Source: a bacterium (GTDB lineage: Bacteria > Myxococcota_A > Polyangia > Nannocystales > Nannocystaceae). Taken from it: a DNA stretch of 64,000 bases. The stretch covers positions 1 to 64,000 of the forward strand of contig JANSYI010000027.1 in NCBI GenBank assembly GCA_024742475.1, in the 5' to 3' direction. The position numbers and the translations under genes are program-made. Below are positions 17,798 to 26,410 of the stretch, piece after piece. The notes beneath the pieces are model-generated. The model was not told the origin of the DNA, did not search any database, and saw only the letters and a list, made by a program, of their open reading frames with translations. Numbering within the stretch: position 1 is the stretch's first letter; each line of letters begins with the position of its first letter.

Positions 17798-18733
17798 ATG
17801 CGCGGATCCTTGCTTGTCACTGCCCTCCTCCTCCTCCCCCTTCACGCCTGCACGACCGATGCGGGGGGCGACACCGACACCGACACCGACGGCGGCTCGA
17901 GCTCGTCGAGCAGCAGCGGGACGCCGACGGCAAGCGGACCAACCGACGCTTCGTCGTCGTCGACCACGGAAGCCGACGCGTCGTCGAGCGGCAGCAGCAC
18001 CGGTGGCGGAGACAGCTCGAGCTCGGGCGCGGCGGACGAGTCCTCCACCGGCGAGACGCTCGAAGACATCTGCTACGGCTACACCCTGCTCGGGATGGCC
18101 AGCGAGGTCTCCAGCGACGGCTCCGCGGTGGGCGAGCCGATGTGTTCGACCAAACCCGCGAGCTGCCGCGGCGACGTCACCGGCACCTGGACCGTCGAGG
18201 CGAGCTGCGGCTATGAGGCCCTGCCAAACTTCTTCGCGGAGGAGTGCCCGGGCGCAACCCAGCAGATCACCGGATCCAACAGCACCGGCACGCGCACCTT
18301 CGAGGACGACGGCACCTACACGTTCGACGTCGTCCTGCAGCTCGACGCCGATCTGCAGGTCGACTCCATGGCGTGCCTGGGCCTGGGCTGTGAGGCGTTT
18401 GGCGAAGGGGTGAGCGAGGAGCCCGGCCTGGAAATGGTCTGCGCGGACGGTGAGGGCACGTCGTGCGACTGCGTCTACACGTTCGACATTCCCACGTCCG
18501 AAACGGGCGAGTGGGACATCTTCTCAGACGCACTTCTCCTGACATCGGACGCCGGCGAGGTGTCGCTGCTCGAGTACTGCGTGGCCGACGGCCGGTTGAC
18601 CACGTGGCTACCGTTGTTCGAAGGCACGGCGTTCCCAGAGGCGAGCTGCAGCGAGGACGACGACTGTGAAGCGCAGGTCGAGGGCGACTTCGATGCCGTC
18701 GGGTGTGAGCCGCCCGAAGAAGACGAGCGCTGA
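17798..18733 (+). CDS. Lipoprotein with long Ser-rich linker
   Basis: Signal peptide with lipobox LHAC at residues 15-18, then about 75 residues of Asp-Thr and Ser/Gly low-complexity linker (DTDTDTDGGSSSSSSSG...). The globular part (about 90-311) has spaced cysteine pairs and an ETGEWD/FEDDGTYTFDV pattern like a secreted beta-sandwich or lipocalin-type domain; no named family is certain. It is probably surface-exposed, the linker holding the domain off the membrane. A zinc-ribbon protein gene follows after 13 nt. Divergent from the (Glu-Pro)n gene across about 100 nt. Confidence 0.8.
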   Translation: MRGSLLVTALLLLPLHACTTDAGGDTDTDTDGGSSSSSSSGTPTASGPTDASSSSTTEADASSSGSSTGGGDSSSSGAADESSTGETLEDICYGYTLLGMASEVSSDGSAVGEPMCSTKPASCRGDVTGTWTVEASCGYEALPNFFAEECPGATQQITGSNSTGTRTFEDDGTYTFDVVLQLDADLQVDSMACLGLGCEAFGEGVSEEPGLEMVCADGEGTSCDCVYTFDIPTSETGEWDIFSDALLLTSDAGEVSLLEYCVADGRLTTWLPLFEGTAFPEASCSEDDDCEAQVEGDFDAVGCEPPEEDER

Positions 18734-18746
18734 TACCCTGAGCCCC

Positions 18747-19178
18747 ATGTGGGCACTCTTCGGCAGGAAGAAGAAGATCAAACCCGTTCGCGATGGCCGT
18801 CGCGAACGTAGGAAGTGTCCACTTTGCGGTGAGGACACCACGTTCATCGAGGTCGCCATCGAGAAGAAGTACACCGCCTACGTGGTGGTCGATCTCTTCA
18901 ACACCGAGTCCACCGGCTTTCAGTGCGGAGCCTGCGACGAAGTGATGGACCTCGGCGACACGCACGAGCCCAACCTCAGCGAGCGCGAGAACAAGAAGCT
19001 CGCCAAGGCCACGGCCAAGGCCGACGCTGAGCGGGCACGAAAGCAGGCCGAAGCCGAGAAGGCCCGCAAGCGGCAGATCCGAGAGGCCGCCGAGCAGGCT
19101 CGCGCAGAAAAGGCCGCCAAGGAGTCCCAGCTCGACGACGATCTCGCGGCGATGAAAGCCCGGATGGGCATCGACTAG
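18747..19178 (+). CDS. Cytoplasmic zinc-ribbon/coiled-coil protein
   Basis: 143 residues from the ATG at 18747; an in-frame GTG at 18666 would extend it into the upstream gene. The N-terminus is basic (FGRKKKIKPVRDGRRERR). Two Cys pairs (CPLCGED at 24-27 and CGACDE near 60) make a zinc ribbon. The C-terminal 70 residues are a Lys/Arg/Glu/Ala-rich coiled coil. No signal peptide. Between lipoprotein genes it is the only evident cytoplasmic protein. Function unknown; protein or nucleic-acid binding is plausible from the fold. Confidence 0.75.
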   Translation: MWALFGRKKKIKPVRDGRRERRKCPLCGEDTTFIEVAIEKKYTAYVVVDLFNTESTGFQCGACDEVMDLGDTHEPNLSERENKKLAKATAKADAERARKQAEAEKARKRQIREAAEQARAEKAAKESQLDDDLAAMKARMGID

Positions 19179-19207
19179 AACAGCCGGTGGCATGTAACGT
19201 CTTCGGC

Positions 19208-20248
19208 GTGAAGCGCTGGGGATGGCTCGCGGTCTTGCTCATGACTCCGGCATGCGGCGACGATGGTTCGTCGGGCGGGACCGACGGGTCGTCCACGGGT
19301 GAGCCGGCCTCGAGCAGCAGCGACCCCACGTCGGCACAGAGCACGTCATCGAGCGGCTCGGCCGACGAGGGGAGTTCGTCATCGTCGGGCACCCCGAACC
19401 CGACCGGTGCGGGGTCGTGCTCGGGGACGTGTGCGCCTCCGATTCCAGGGGGTTGGGAGGGGCCCGTCAAGGCGGGCGCCAACGCGGTCGACTGCAACGG
19501 CGGCTTCGCCGACCCGGCGGGCGCCTACTTCACCGACTTCGATCCCGGGCAGGAGACCTGCGACTGCGATTGTCAGCCCATCGATGCGGCATGTGAAGCG
19601 ACGGTCGAGGTCCAGGTGTTCGGCGAGGGCGGCTGCGCGGGCGAACCCGACTACACCGCCGAAGTCGACGACACCGCGTGCTTCACGTTCCAAGGCCCGT
19701 TCCCCGAGGCGCTCGACGACGCAGGCGCTCCCACCCCACTCGCCGCGGACTTCGTCCGAATCACCCAGGTCTTGGTCGAAGGAGGCTCCTGCGCAGCCGA
19801 GGGCAGCTTCAACGAGGGGGGCTTCAACGACTCGGTCCAGCTCTGCGCGCCCACAGCCCAGCCGAGCCTGTGCGAGGAGGGCGGCCCGTGCATCGCCGAC
19901 AACAGCGACACCTGCATCTTCCAAGAGGGCGAGCACGATTGCCCCGATGGCTACCCCGAGCAAACCCTCGGCTTCAGCGGGGCCGACGACCAGCGAGAGT
20001 GTGGCGAGTGCGACTGCGGCACGCCCGAAGGCATCTGCGGAGCCAGCCTCTCGCTGCAAGACGCCGCGTGCGAAGCCGGCACCACGATCACCATCGCCGA
20101 CTGCCTCGACACGGGTGCCTCGGCGATCACCTCTGCGACCTTCGATCCCGGCGAGGCCGAGGTCACCTGTGGCGGGGGGTCGGGCACCGCACCGATCAGC
20201 GGCACCGTGGAACCCACCGATCCGGTCACGATCTGCTGCGTACGATAG
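19208..20248 (+). CDS. Cysteine-rich lipoprotein with Ser/Gly linker
   Basis: The GTG at 19208 opens KRWGWLAVLLMTPAC, a lipoprotein signal (lipobox TPAC); a GTG 21 nt upstream is possible. A Ser/Gly/Thr linker of about 50 residues follows. The body holds about 25 cysteines in two similar halves: each has a CDCxCxxPxxxC / CGECDCGTPEGIC segment followed by an ACFTF- or ACEAGTT-type strand, suggesting an internal duplication. No named family. Probably disulfide-rich and surface-anchored. 41 nt separate it from the DUF4272 gene. Confidence 0.75.
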   Translation: MKRWGWLAVLLMTPACGDDGSSGGTDGSSTGEPASSSSDPTSAQSTSSSGSADEGSSSSSGTPNPTGAGSCSGTCAPPIPGGWEGPVKAGANAVDCNGGFADPAGAYFTDFDPGQETCDCDCQPIDAACEATVEVQVFGEGGCAGEPDYTAEVDDTACFTFQGPFPEALDDAGAPTPLAADFVRITQVLVEGGSCAAEGSFNEGGFNDSVQLCAPTAQPSLCEEGGPCIADNSDTCIFQEGEHDCPDGYPEQTLGFSGADDQRECGECDCGTPEGICGASLSLQDAACEAGTTITIADCLDTGASAITSATFDPGEAEVTCGGGSGTAPISGTVEPTDPVTICCVR

Positions 20249-20289
20249 CCGCCCTCGCCCCGCTGAGCTCTGCCTGTTAGCGTCCGCGC

Positions 20290-21318
20290 GTGGGTATCTT
20301 GGTGAACCTCTACGCGACCGTTCGCGAGCTTCCCGCGCTCGCGTTCCCCCACGCGCTCAACGCCCGTCGCGATCGCAGCGACCCCGAGCTCGTGCCCCAC
20401 CTGCACGGGTTCATCGGGTTCGTGATGAACGGCGGCGAGCGACCGATGACGGCCTCGCTCTTCGCCGTGATCCAGCATATCGAGCGGGTGCAGAACCACC
20501 TGAGCATCGAAGTCGAAGAAGCGGCCTTCGACGCGATGGCGAGCTGGGCGGTGCAAGCGAACGCGATCTTCTTCTTCTCCGATGGAAGCGTCCGGGACCC
20601 CGTGGGTCGCCTGCTCATCGACCCGCAGACCGGCGAGGTCGACGACGACGCGCAGGTCCCGTTCCCCGCAGATGCGGTAGAGCGGAAGCTACGGTCCGAC
20701 GAAGCGCTCGCCGGCGCGGGAGTCCCCGTAGCGCCCGGGCTTCCGCCGATCGTCGGCGCGTCGGAGGTTTCCCTGCGCTCACCGAACGAAGTGCTCCACC
20801 GCGCGTGCTCACTGCTCGCCTGCGCGATTCGAGCGGAGGGTCTGAGCAGCGGCGACACGGTCGCCCTCGAGCAGCTCCGCGCGCAGCTGCCCGAGGCGTT
20901 CGCCGCCCTCTCACCGCACGAGCAGGCGTTCTTGTCGAGCGACGCGCCCGAGCAGCAGGCGATCATCAACCACGCGTGGCGCTACGAGGCCCTCTGGGTG
21001 CTCGAGTGGGCGCTCGGCCTGGTCGACACGCTCGGGTTTCCCACCAACATCTGCGATGTCCCGCGTGCGGCACGAACCCTGGTGGAGGCGGATCGCGACG
21101 CGCTGCGATCGTCGGGCAGCCTCCGAGCGGCGGAACGCATCCTCGATGCTGCCGACCAACACTTCCGTCTGCACTGGGCCGTCCGCGAGGCGCGGCGTAC
21201 CGGGGAGCCGGCCCCGGCAGGTCTCGACGCCGACGTGATCGCGCAGAGGCACCACGCGCTGAACTGGCTCGTGCGCTTTCAAGACGCGGCCTGGGACGAC
21301 GTCGACACCCCCACGTGA
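20290..21318 (+). CDS. DUF4272 domain protein
   Basis: 342 residues from a GTG start. The C-terminal part matches the DUF4272 pattern: CDVPRAARTLV, then AERILDAADQHFRLHWAVREAR, PAGLDADVIAQRHHALNWLVRF and a WDDVDTPT end. No signal peptide or membrane segment, so cytoplasmic. The N-terminal 130 residues contain two beta-rich segments (VNLYATVRELP, IFFFSDGSVRDP), an arrangement seen in larger members of the family. The domain's biochemical role is unknown. It lies between secreted lipoproteins on the same strand, 26 nt before the IgGFc-binding-like gene. Confidence 0.8.
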   Translation: MGILVNLYATVRELPALAFPHALNARRDRSDPELVPHLHGFIGFVMNGGERPMTASLFAVIQHIERVQNHLSIEVEEAAFDAMASWAVQANAIFFFSDGSVRDPVGRLLIDPQTGEVDDDAQVPFPADAVERKLRSDEALAGAGVPVAPGLPPIVGASEVSLRSPNEVLHRACSLLACAIRAEGLSSGDTVALEQLRAQLPEAFAALSPHEQAFLSSDAPEQQAIINHAWRYEALWVLEWALGLVDTLGFPTNICDVPRAARTLVEADRDALRSSGSLRAAERILDAADQHFRLHWAVREARRTGEPAPAGLDADVIAQRHHALNWLVRFQDAAWDDVDTPT

Positions 21319-21344
21319 GACCGCGGTCGAGTAGTCTCTGGCTC

Positions 21345-22967
21345 ATGCGAGCTCAGCGATCGCGTTGGATCGGGCTGTCCCTTCTCGTGCTCGGTTGTGG
21401 TGAAGAGCCGCGAGAAGACGCCTTCGACACCGATGGGCCGACGTCGGAGTCGTCCCCGCCCGCCTCGGGCTCCAGCTCGAGCGGAGAGGCCGAGGACGAG
21501 ACCGGCGACGAGCCCAAGCTCGACCTCGGCGAATCCCCGGACATGGGCACCGGAGATCCGCCTCCGAGCGTGGCCAGCTGCGACGACCTCGAGGAGCTAC
21601 CCACCAACCAGGGCTGCGAGTTTTGGGCGGTTGACCTGCCCAACGTCTCACAGGCCCCGCTCAACCCCACCCCGCACGACCAGCAGTTCGCGATCGTGGT
21701 CACCAACTCGCTCCCGGAGCAATCCGCCAACGTCGAGGTGTTCGTAGGAGACAACGACAACGCGATCGAGACGGGCGTCGTACCAGCCAACACCATGCGC
21801 GTGTTCCAGCTGCCATCGATGAACATCGCGGCTGGAACCACCAGCGCGGACGGCGTGGCCTATCGCATCGAGACCGACGTCCCGATCACAGCCTATCAGT
21901 TTCAACCGTTCGACAACACCAGCCCGGTCTACTCCAACGACGCGACGATCCTCTTCCCCACGCACGTGCTCGATGGTGATTACACGGCGATCACGGCCGA
22001 CGCCACGCTCGCGGGCAGCGACGCGTTCTCCTCGTCCGACGACAACACCGGCGCGTTCGTCTCGATCGTCGCGACCGAAGACGGCACCACGGTCACTCTC
22101 TTTCCCACCGCGCAACTCCACCCGGGCAACATCACCGACGTCGTGCTCGACCGTGGTCAAGTGCTCACCGCCATCTCGTCGGAGCGAGGCGCACCAACGT
22201 TTGGCAACCTCTCGGGCAGCCGGGTCGTCGCCGACGCCCCCGTGGCCGTCTTCTCGGGCAGCGTCGCCACCTCGGAGCCAAGCATCAACGTCACCTGCTG
22301 TGCCGACCACGTCGAGCACCAGATGCTGCCGTTGACCGCGTGGGGCACGGCCTACATCGGCGCGCCCGCGGCTTCGGCCACGGGCGCCGGCGATGACGAG
22401 TCGCTGTTTCGCGTCACGGGCACCGTCGACGGCACCGTCCTCGAGTACTCGCCGTCCCCGCCCCCGGGCGCTCCGCTGAGCATCGACGCATACGAGACCA
22501 TCGCCTTCGTGACCGACGTGCCGTTCTCGGTGCGCTCGGCCGGTGACGAGCCATTTGCGATCGCCCAGTTCCTCTTGAGCAATCAATACTTCGGCGGCTT
22601 CGGTTCGCGGCCCGGCGACCCCACCATGATGCTGCTCGCTGCGGTCGAGCAGTTTCAGGATCGCTACGTCTTCTTGATGCCGCAGGGCTACAGCACCAAC
22701 TTCGTCACGGTCGTCGCACCTGTCGAGGCCCAGATTACACTCGATGGGTTGGGCACCCCGCCACTACTGGCCTCGGGAGATGTCGGCGGTGTCGAGTACG
22801 GCTACGCGCACATCTCGGCCGAGGCGGGTCCGCACGTCATCGAGTCCGACACTCCCTTCGGCATCATCGCCTCGGGTCACGCCAACGACGTCAGCTACGG
22901 CTACGTGGGAGGCAGCGGCGTTGCGAAAATCTCCGAGCCTCCGCCCATTCCACCACCGGCCGGGTAG
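21345..22967 (+). CDS. IgGFc-binding-domain-like surface lipoprotein
   Basis: The ATG at 21345 opens SRWIGLSLLVLGC (lipobox VLGC) followed by a Ser/Glu/Asp linker to about residue 80. The rest (about 85-535) resembles the IgGFc-binding protein N-terminal domain: CEFWAVDLPN, FAIVVTNSLPEQSANVEVFVG, GVAYRIETDVPITAYQFQPF, SNDATILFPTH, CADHVEHQMLPLTAWGTAYIGAP and IIASGHANDVSYGYVGG. In animals this domain is found in mucin-like FCGBP; in bacteria it occurs in secreted adhesin-like proteins. It is likely displayed on the cell surface. The MBL-fold gene starts 4 nt after its stop, so the two are cotranscribed. Confidence 0.82.
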   Translation: MRAQRSRWIGLSLLVLGCGEEPREDAFDTDGPTSESSPPASGSSSSGEAEDETGDEPKLDLGESPDMGTGDPPPSVASCDDLEELPTNQGCEFWAVDLPNVSQAPLNPTPHDQQFAIVVTNSLPEQSANVEVFVGDNDNAIETGVVPANTMRVFQLPSMNIAAGTTSADGVAYRIETDVPITAYQFQPFDNTSPVYSNDATILFPTHVLDGDYTAITADATLAGSDAFSSSDDNTGAFVSIVATEDGTTVTLFPTAQLHPGNITDVVLDRGQVLTAISSERGAPTFGNLSGSRVVADAPVAVFSGSVATSEPSINVTCCADHVEHQMLPLTAWGTAYIGAPAASATGAGDDESLFRVTGTVDGTVLEYSPSPPPGAPLSIDAYETIAFVTDVPFSVRSAGDEPFAIAQFLLSNQYFGGFGSRPGDPTMMLLAAVEQFQDRYVFLMPQGYSTNFVTVVAPVEAQITLDGLGTPPLLASGDVGGVEYGYAHISAEAGPHVIESDTPFGIIASGHANDVSYGYVGGSGVAKISEPPPIPPPAG

Positions 22968-22971
22968 CGGG

Positions 22972-24354
22972 GTGCTGCATGCCACCTTCATCGGCCACCA
23001 AGGGTGGCTGCTCTCGAGCGGCGGCACGCACGTGCTCGTCGACCCGCTGCTGACCCAGGGGTTTGGCCACGGCGGGCTCGCAGGATCGGTGTTTCCACCG
23101 CGAGACTTCGACTTCGAGCGCATGCCGAGCATCGACGCCGTGTGGCTGACGCACGAGCACGACGACCACGTCTGTTTTCCTTCGCTGTGCCGGCTGGACC
23201 GGGCGGTGAAGATCTACGTGTCTTCGCGATCGTCCGCGGCGCTCTCGGGCGCACTCGAAGACCTGGGCTTCGACGTGACGCGGGTCCACCCGGGCGCGAC
23301 GGTGCAGGTGGGGTCGCTCGTCTTTCAAGCCTTGGTGGCCGACCACCGCGCGACCCCCTTCGCCGACGAGTGGGACGTGCTGCCCTTCTTGGCGACCGAC
23401 GCATCGCGAGAGGCTGGCTTCGCGTCGTCGGTCGACGTCCCGATGCCCGACGCGCTCCTGGACGCGGTGGCTGCCTCGCAGCTGAAGCGTTGGCTCCTGT
23501 GCATCGCGAACAACAGCACCGACGTCCGTTTCGTGCACGATGGCATCGGGCCGCTCACCCCGACCGATGACACCGACGCGCTGGCGAAGGTCCTTGGAAA
23601 GCGCTGGCGCAACGCCGCGAGCCGGGCCGGCGAACCGTGCTTCACTGCGATCACGGGCGGAGGCTGGAGTCATCCGGTCGACGTCGCGTGGATCGACGGC
23701 CTCGCGTTTTGCATCGACCCCGAGCGGCTCGCGCGAGAGCTCTCTGAGGCCTGCAGCGCTCGTGTCTGCGCGATGCGTCCTGGCGAAGGTGTCGCGCTCG
23801 GAGTCGATTGTCTCGAGCAGACACGGTCAGACTGGCTGCGAACCGTTCCGACCTCTCGCCCGGCAGCGGCGACGACGACGGTACCCCATGCGATCGCACC
23901 CGCGAGCGGACGTCTCCGGCTCTGCACCGACGACTGGGCGGCGCTCGAAACAGGCCTCGAGGACCTCGCGGGTTTTCTCTTCGGTCGTGACCTCTTCCTC
24001 GCCGCGCACTCGGTCTCCCGGTGCGACCCGGCCTTGGGCATGCTCCTGCACGACGAAGGCGGCGACCGGACATATGTCTGGTCACCGCCTCGGGGCACCT
24101 TCGTGCGTGGGGACATCGGAGCGTGCAGCTGTCGGCTGCGCTTATGGGCGAGTGATTTCCTCGCCCTGGTCGAGGGACGAATCGGACCATCGGCGCTGTG
24201 CTACACGGGCCGCGTTCGCTGTCTCAATCGCGACCCCGACTCGGTTCGCGTCAGCCCGCAGATCCTGTGGCTGTTCGCACATCCATTGCACCGGCCAGGG
24301 CCAGCGCGGCGCCTGTACGACGCGAGTGCGTCGGCGGGTCGTCGTCGGGGATGA
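22972..24354 (+). CDS. MBL-fold metallo-hydrolase
   Basis: The GTG at 22972 follows the upstream stop by 4 nt and opens a beta-strand typical of the fold (VLHATFIGHQGWLLSSGGTHVLVDPLL). The metal-binding H-x-H-x-D-H motif is THEHDDHVC at about 58-66, and a later VADHRATPFADEW supplies another His. The layout resembles UlaG/phosphodiesterase-like MBL proteins with a long C-terminal extension (about 280-460) that I cannot assign. No signal peptide. Substrate unknown. The last 104 nt overlap a convergent small lipoprotein gene. Confidence 0.85.
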   Translation: MLHATFIGHQGWLLSSGGTHVLVDPLLTQGFGHGGLAGSVFPPRDFDFERMPSIDAVWLTHEHDDHVCFPSLCRLDRAVKIYVSSRSSAALSGALEDLGFDVTRVHPGATVQVGSLVFQALVADHRATPFADEWDVLPFLATDASREAGFASSVDVPMPDALLDAVAASQLKRWLLCIANNSTDVRFVHDGIGPLTPTDDTDALAKVLGKRWRNAASRAGEPCFTAITGGGWSHPVDVAWIDGLAFCIDPERLARELSEACSARVCAMRPGEGVALGVDCLEQTRSDWLRTVPTSRPAAATTTVPHAIAPASGRLRLCTDDWAALETGLEDLAGFLFGRDLFLAAHSVSRCDPALGMLLHDEGGDRTYVWSPPRGTFVRGDIGACSCRLRLWASDFLALVEGRIGPSALCYTGRVRCLNRDPDSVRVSPQILWLFAHPLHRPGPARRLYDASASAGRRRG

Positions 24355-24475
24355 ATTCCTCGTCCTCGTCTCCATAGGAATCGACGTCGGTCGGCGGGGA
24401 GGTTCCCGCTTCGGGCGGCTTCTCGCACGAGGTGATCGCGATGGCGAGTACGAGCGGGACGCGGATGTGCTTCAT
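24251..24475 (-). CDS. Small lipoprotein overlapping the MBL gene tail
   Basis: 74 residues from the ATG at 24475: MKHIRVPLVLAIAITSC, a good lipoprotein signal, then an acidic Pro/Asp/Glu-rich stretch. The final 25 codons or more lie opposite the 3' end of the MBL gene. Signal quality argues for a real gene; the antisense overlap and small size argue for caution. No family. Confidence 0.5.
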   Translation of the reverse strand: MKHIRVPLVLAIAITSCEKPPEAGTSPPTDVDSYGDEDEEFIPDDDPPTHSRRTGAALALAGAMDVRTATGSAG

Positions 24476-24518
24476 GACCAGAGGTTGGAGCCTGGAGAGG
24501 AGGCAGAGGGTGCAAGTG

Positions 24519-25052
24519 TCACGCGACGAGGCGCAACGTCGCAGCACGTGCTTTAGCCGCATCGACGCTGGCCGTGCGCAAGGCTTCGGCCACGTCGGGG
24601 ATGAGGTCGGCGCGTTCGATGAGCGCTTCGGCGGTGTGGGCCATCGCGAGTTCACCGATCATCAGCCCCTTCGCGGTCGCCGCCTTGCCGAGCATGCCCG
24701 CGGCGATGCCGGTGGCCTTTTCGACGGCCGCGGCGCCCTTCGGAGGCTTGACGCGGTGCCTGTCGTGTAGACGGGCGAGCTGGATGCGAATGGCGTCGAT
24801 GTCCTGCTCGAGCCGCTCTGCGACCACGGACACCGTCTCGGCGTCGTCGTCATTCTTCAGCGACCGCAAGGTGGCTTCATACGCGCGCTGCGCGACGAGC
24901 TGCAGCTCGAGCAGGCGCCGCGCTGTCAGCTTCGTCTCTTCGACGTCGCCTCGGGCGGTGGGAACGCTCGGGGTAGCGACGTCGACCATGCCTTCGTTGG
25001 CGGCGCGCTCGACCTGCAAGGAGAGGGAGCGTTGTTGGTCTTCGTTTCGCAT
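24519..25052 (-). CDS. Hypothetical helical cytoplasmic protein
   Basis: 177 residues, predicted almost entirely helical, with charged heptad-like stretches (KLTARRLLELQLVAQRAYEATLRSLKNDDDAETVSVVAERLEQDIDAI split over two helices). A Gly/Ala-rich amphipathic middle (about 110-140) and an Ala-rich end follow. The pattern recalls ferritin-like or helical-bundle proteins, but no metal-ligand motif is seen. No signal peptide. Neighbours on the same strand are also unassigned. Function unknown. Confidence 0.65.
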   Translation of the reverse strand: MRNEDQQRSLSLQVERAANEGMVDVATPSVPTARGDVEETKLTARRLLELQLVAQRAYEATLRSLKNDDDAETVSVVAERLEQDIDAIRIQLARLHDRHRVKPPKGAAAVEKATGIAAGMLGKAATAKGLMIGELAMAHTAEALIERADLIPDVAEALRTASVDAAKARAATLRLVA

Positions 25053-25110
25053 ACGGACGGCCTAGGCAACCACGCGAGGGCGTCAACCCCCCGAATGGAG
25101 CCCGACCGCG

Positions 25111-25569
25111 TCAGAAGAGCCAGACGCCCGACTTGCGACACGACTTGCGGATCTGCTTGCGCTGCGGGTCCCCACGCTCGAGCGTCTTGTAGACAGCGCG
25201 CGCCGCGTCCTTGTCCTTGCGCTCGCAAGCCGCCGCGGCCTTCGCCGCCGCTGGGACGTTGCGCCGCGGCCGGGATGCCTTCGCGCGCCGCTCGTGCACC
25301 ACCGGCTCGGGCTCGACGAGCGACCTCGGTGCTTCGGTCTCTGGCTGCTGCTCGTCCCGGTCCTCGCCTTCGGTGGGCGTGAACGCGACCGCTGGCACCT
25401 GCGGCTCGAGCTGCTGCAGGTTGATGCCCGCGAAGGCGAACCGCCGCAGGCGCTCGACGCTGTCGGAGGCCGCGCCCGCAAACAGCGGGAGGAGCGACGC
25501 GATCACGACGGCCCCCATCAAGAACAGCGGGGGTTGCGCCAGGCGAATTTGGACCGTGTCGCGGCTCAC
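25111..25569 (-). CDS. Hypothetical single-pass membrane protein
   Basis: The start is uncertain. A GTG at 25569 (VSRDTVQIRL) places one transmembrane segment (PPLFLMGAVVIASLLPLFAGA) near residues 13-33. A Glu/Pro/Arg linker and a short basic C-terminal region with two cysteines (ACERKDKDAARAVYKTLERG, then a CRKSGVWLF end) follow. The C-terminal part resembles a single TPR-like helix pair as in the anti-sigma candidates elsewhere in the window. No family is certain. Confidence 0.55.
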   Translation of the reverse strand: MSRDTVQIRLAQPPLFLMGAVVIASLLPLFAGAASDSVERLRRFAFAGINLQQLEPQVPAVAFTPTEGEDRDEQQPETEAPRSLVEPEPVVHERRAKASRPRRNVPAAAKAAAACERKDKDAARAVYKTLERGDPQRKQIRKSCRKSGVWLF

Positions 25570-25725
25570 CGGGGGGCGAGACTGGCACCGCCCGATGCCC
25601 CGTTCAACCGACCGCCGAGATCGGTGGCCATCCGGGCACACGTCCTCACGTGCGCCGGACGCTGTTCGCGCGGCCACGGCACGCCTCGACCGACCCGGCC
25701 GCCGGATGGTTCGGGCAGCCGCGGT

Positions 25726-26373
25726 TCAGGCGTCAGCGTGTCGCGCCTTGAACCGGCGAACGAACGAGAACGACAGCACGACGGTCGACACGAGCGTCGG
25801 CACAATCGCGCCCACGACCGCCGCGAGCAGCACGGTGCCTACGAGCGCGAGCAGCTGGAGGACCACGCTCGGAGTCAGCAGAAGCGTGCCGAGGTCGAGC
25901 ACGAGAAGCGGGAGGGCGATGAACAAGATGAGCGGGCCAGCGCGCGCAGCCGGGCCCAACGCGAGGACCTTCCACTCCTGTTCACTCGCTGCAGCTTCGA
26001 CCGCGGCCCACAGCGCGTCTCCGCGACCTTCGATGACGCCCGACATGCCCCATAGAGCGAGTCCGACGCCCACCGGGATCAGCACCAGCGGAACGATGAT
26101 CCACCCCCCCACGAGCCTCCACACCAACACCGTCAGCCCGACCGCCGGCGCCACGAATACGCCGATGTACGCCCCGCCGACGAGCGCGACCACGGGCACC
26201 GCCAACCATGCATCCGCGTCCGACGCTGCGACCGCGTCGGCCACCGACAGCAAGAAGAAGCCGACCAGGCACACCACGAACGCCTTCTTGCAGGGTCCCC
26301 AGAACGAGCGCCACCAGAAATGAGCTTCGCTGCGGAACGTTCCAGCCACGAGTCCCAACGGTACCGCGTTCAC
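25726..26373 (-). CDS. Multi-pass membrane protein, unknown
   Basis: 215 residues with about six hydrophobic segments (for example AFVVCLVGFFLLSVADAVAA, LAVPVVALVGGAYIGVFVAP, IIVPLVLIPVGVGLALWGM, PLILFIALPLLVLDLGTLLL, LVGTVLLAAVVGAIVPTLVS) and a basic C-terminal tail. It lies 37 nt after the next membrane protein gene on the same strand, so the two may form one unit. No transporter motif is recognised. Confidence 0.7.
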   Translation of the reverse strand: MNAVPLGLVAGTFRSEAHFWWRSFWGPCKKAFVVCLVGFFLLSVADAVAASDADAWLAVPVVALVGGAYIGVFVAPAVGLTVLVWRLVGGWIIVPLVLIPVGVGLALWGMSGVIEGRGDALWAAVEAAASEQEWKVLALGPAARAGPLILFIALPLLVLDLGTLLLTPSVVLQLLALVGTVLLAAVVGAIVPTLVSTVVLSFSFVRRFKARHADA

Positions 26374-26410
26374 GAGCCGCGCGTAGACGTCACGGGGAGT
26401 TCATCCTCCC

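Noticed and set aside
19263..21344. Upstream part of a 1234-codon plus-strand frame
   Set aside because: Only the part from 21345 is a real lipoprotein; the upstream part is the wrong frame of two confident genes.
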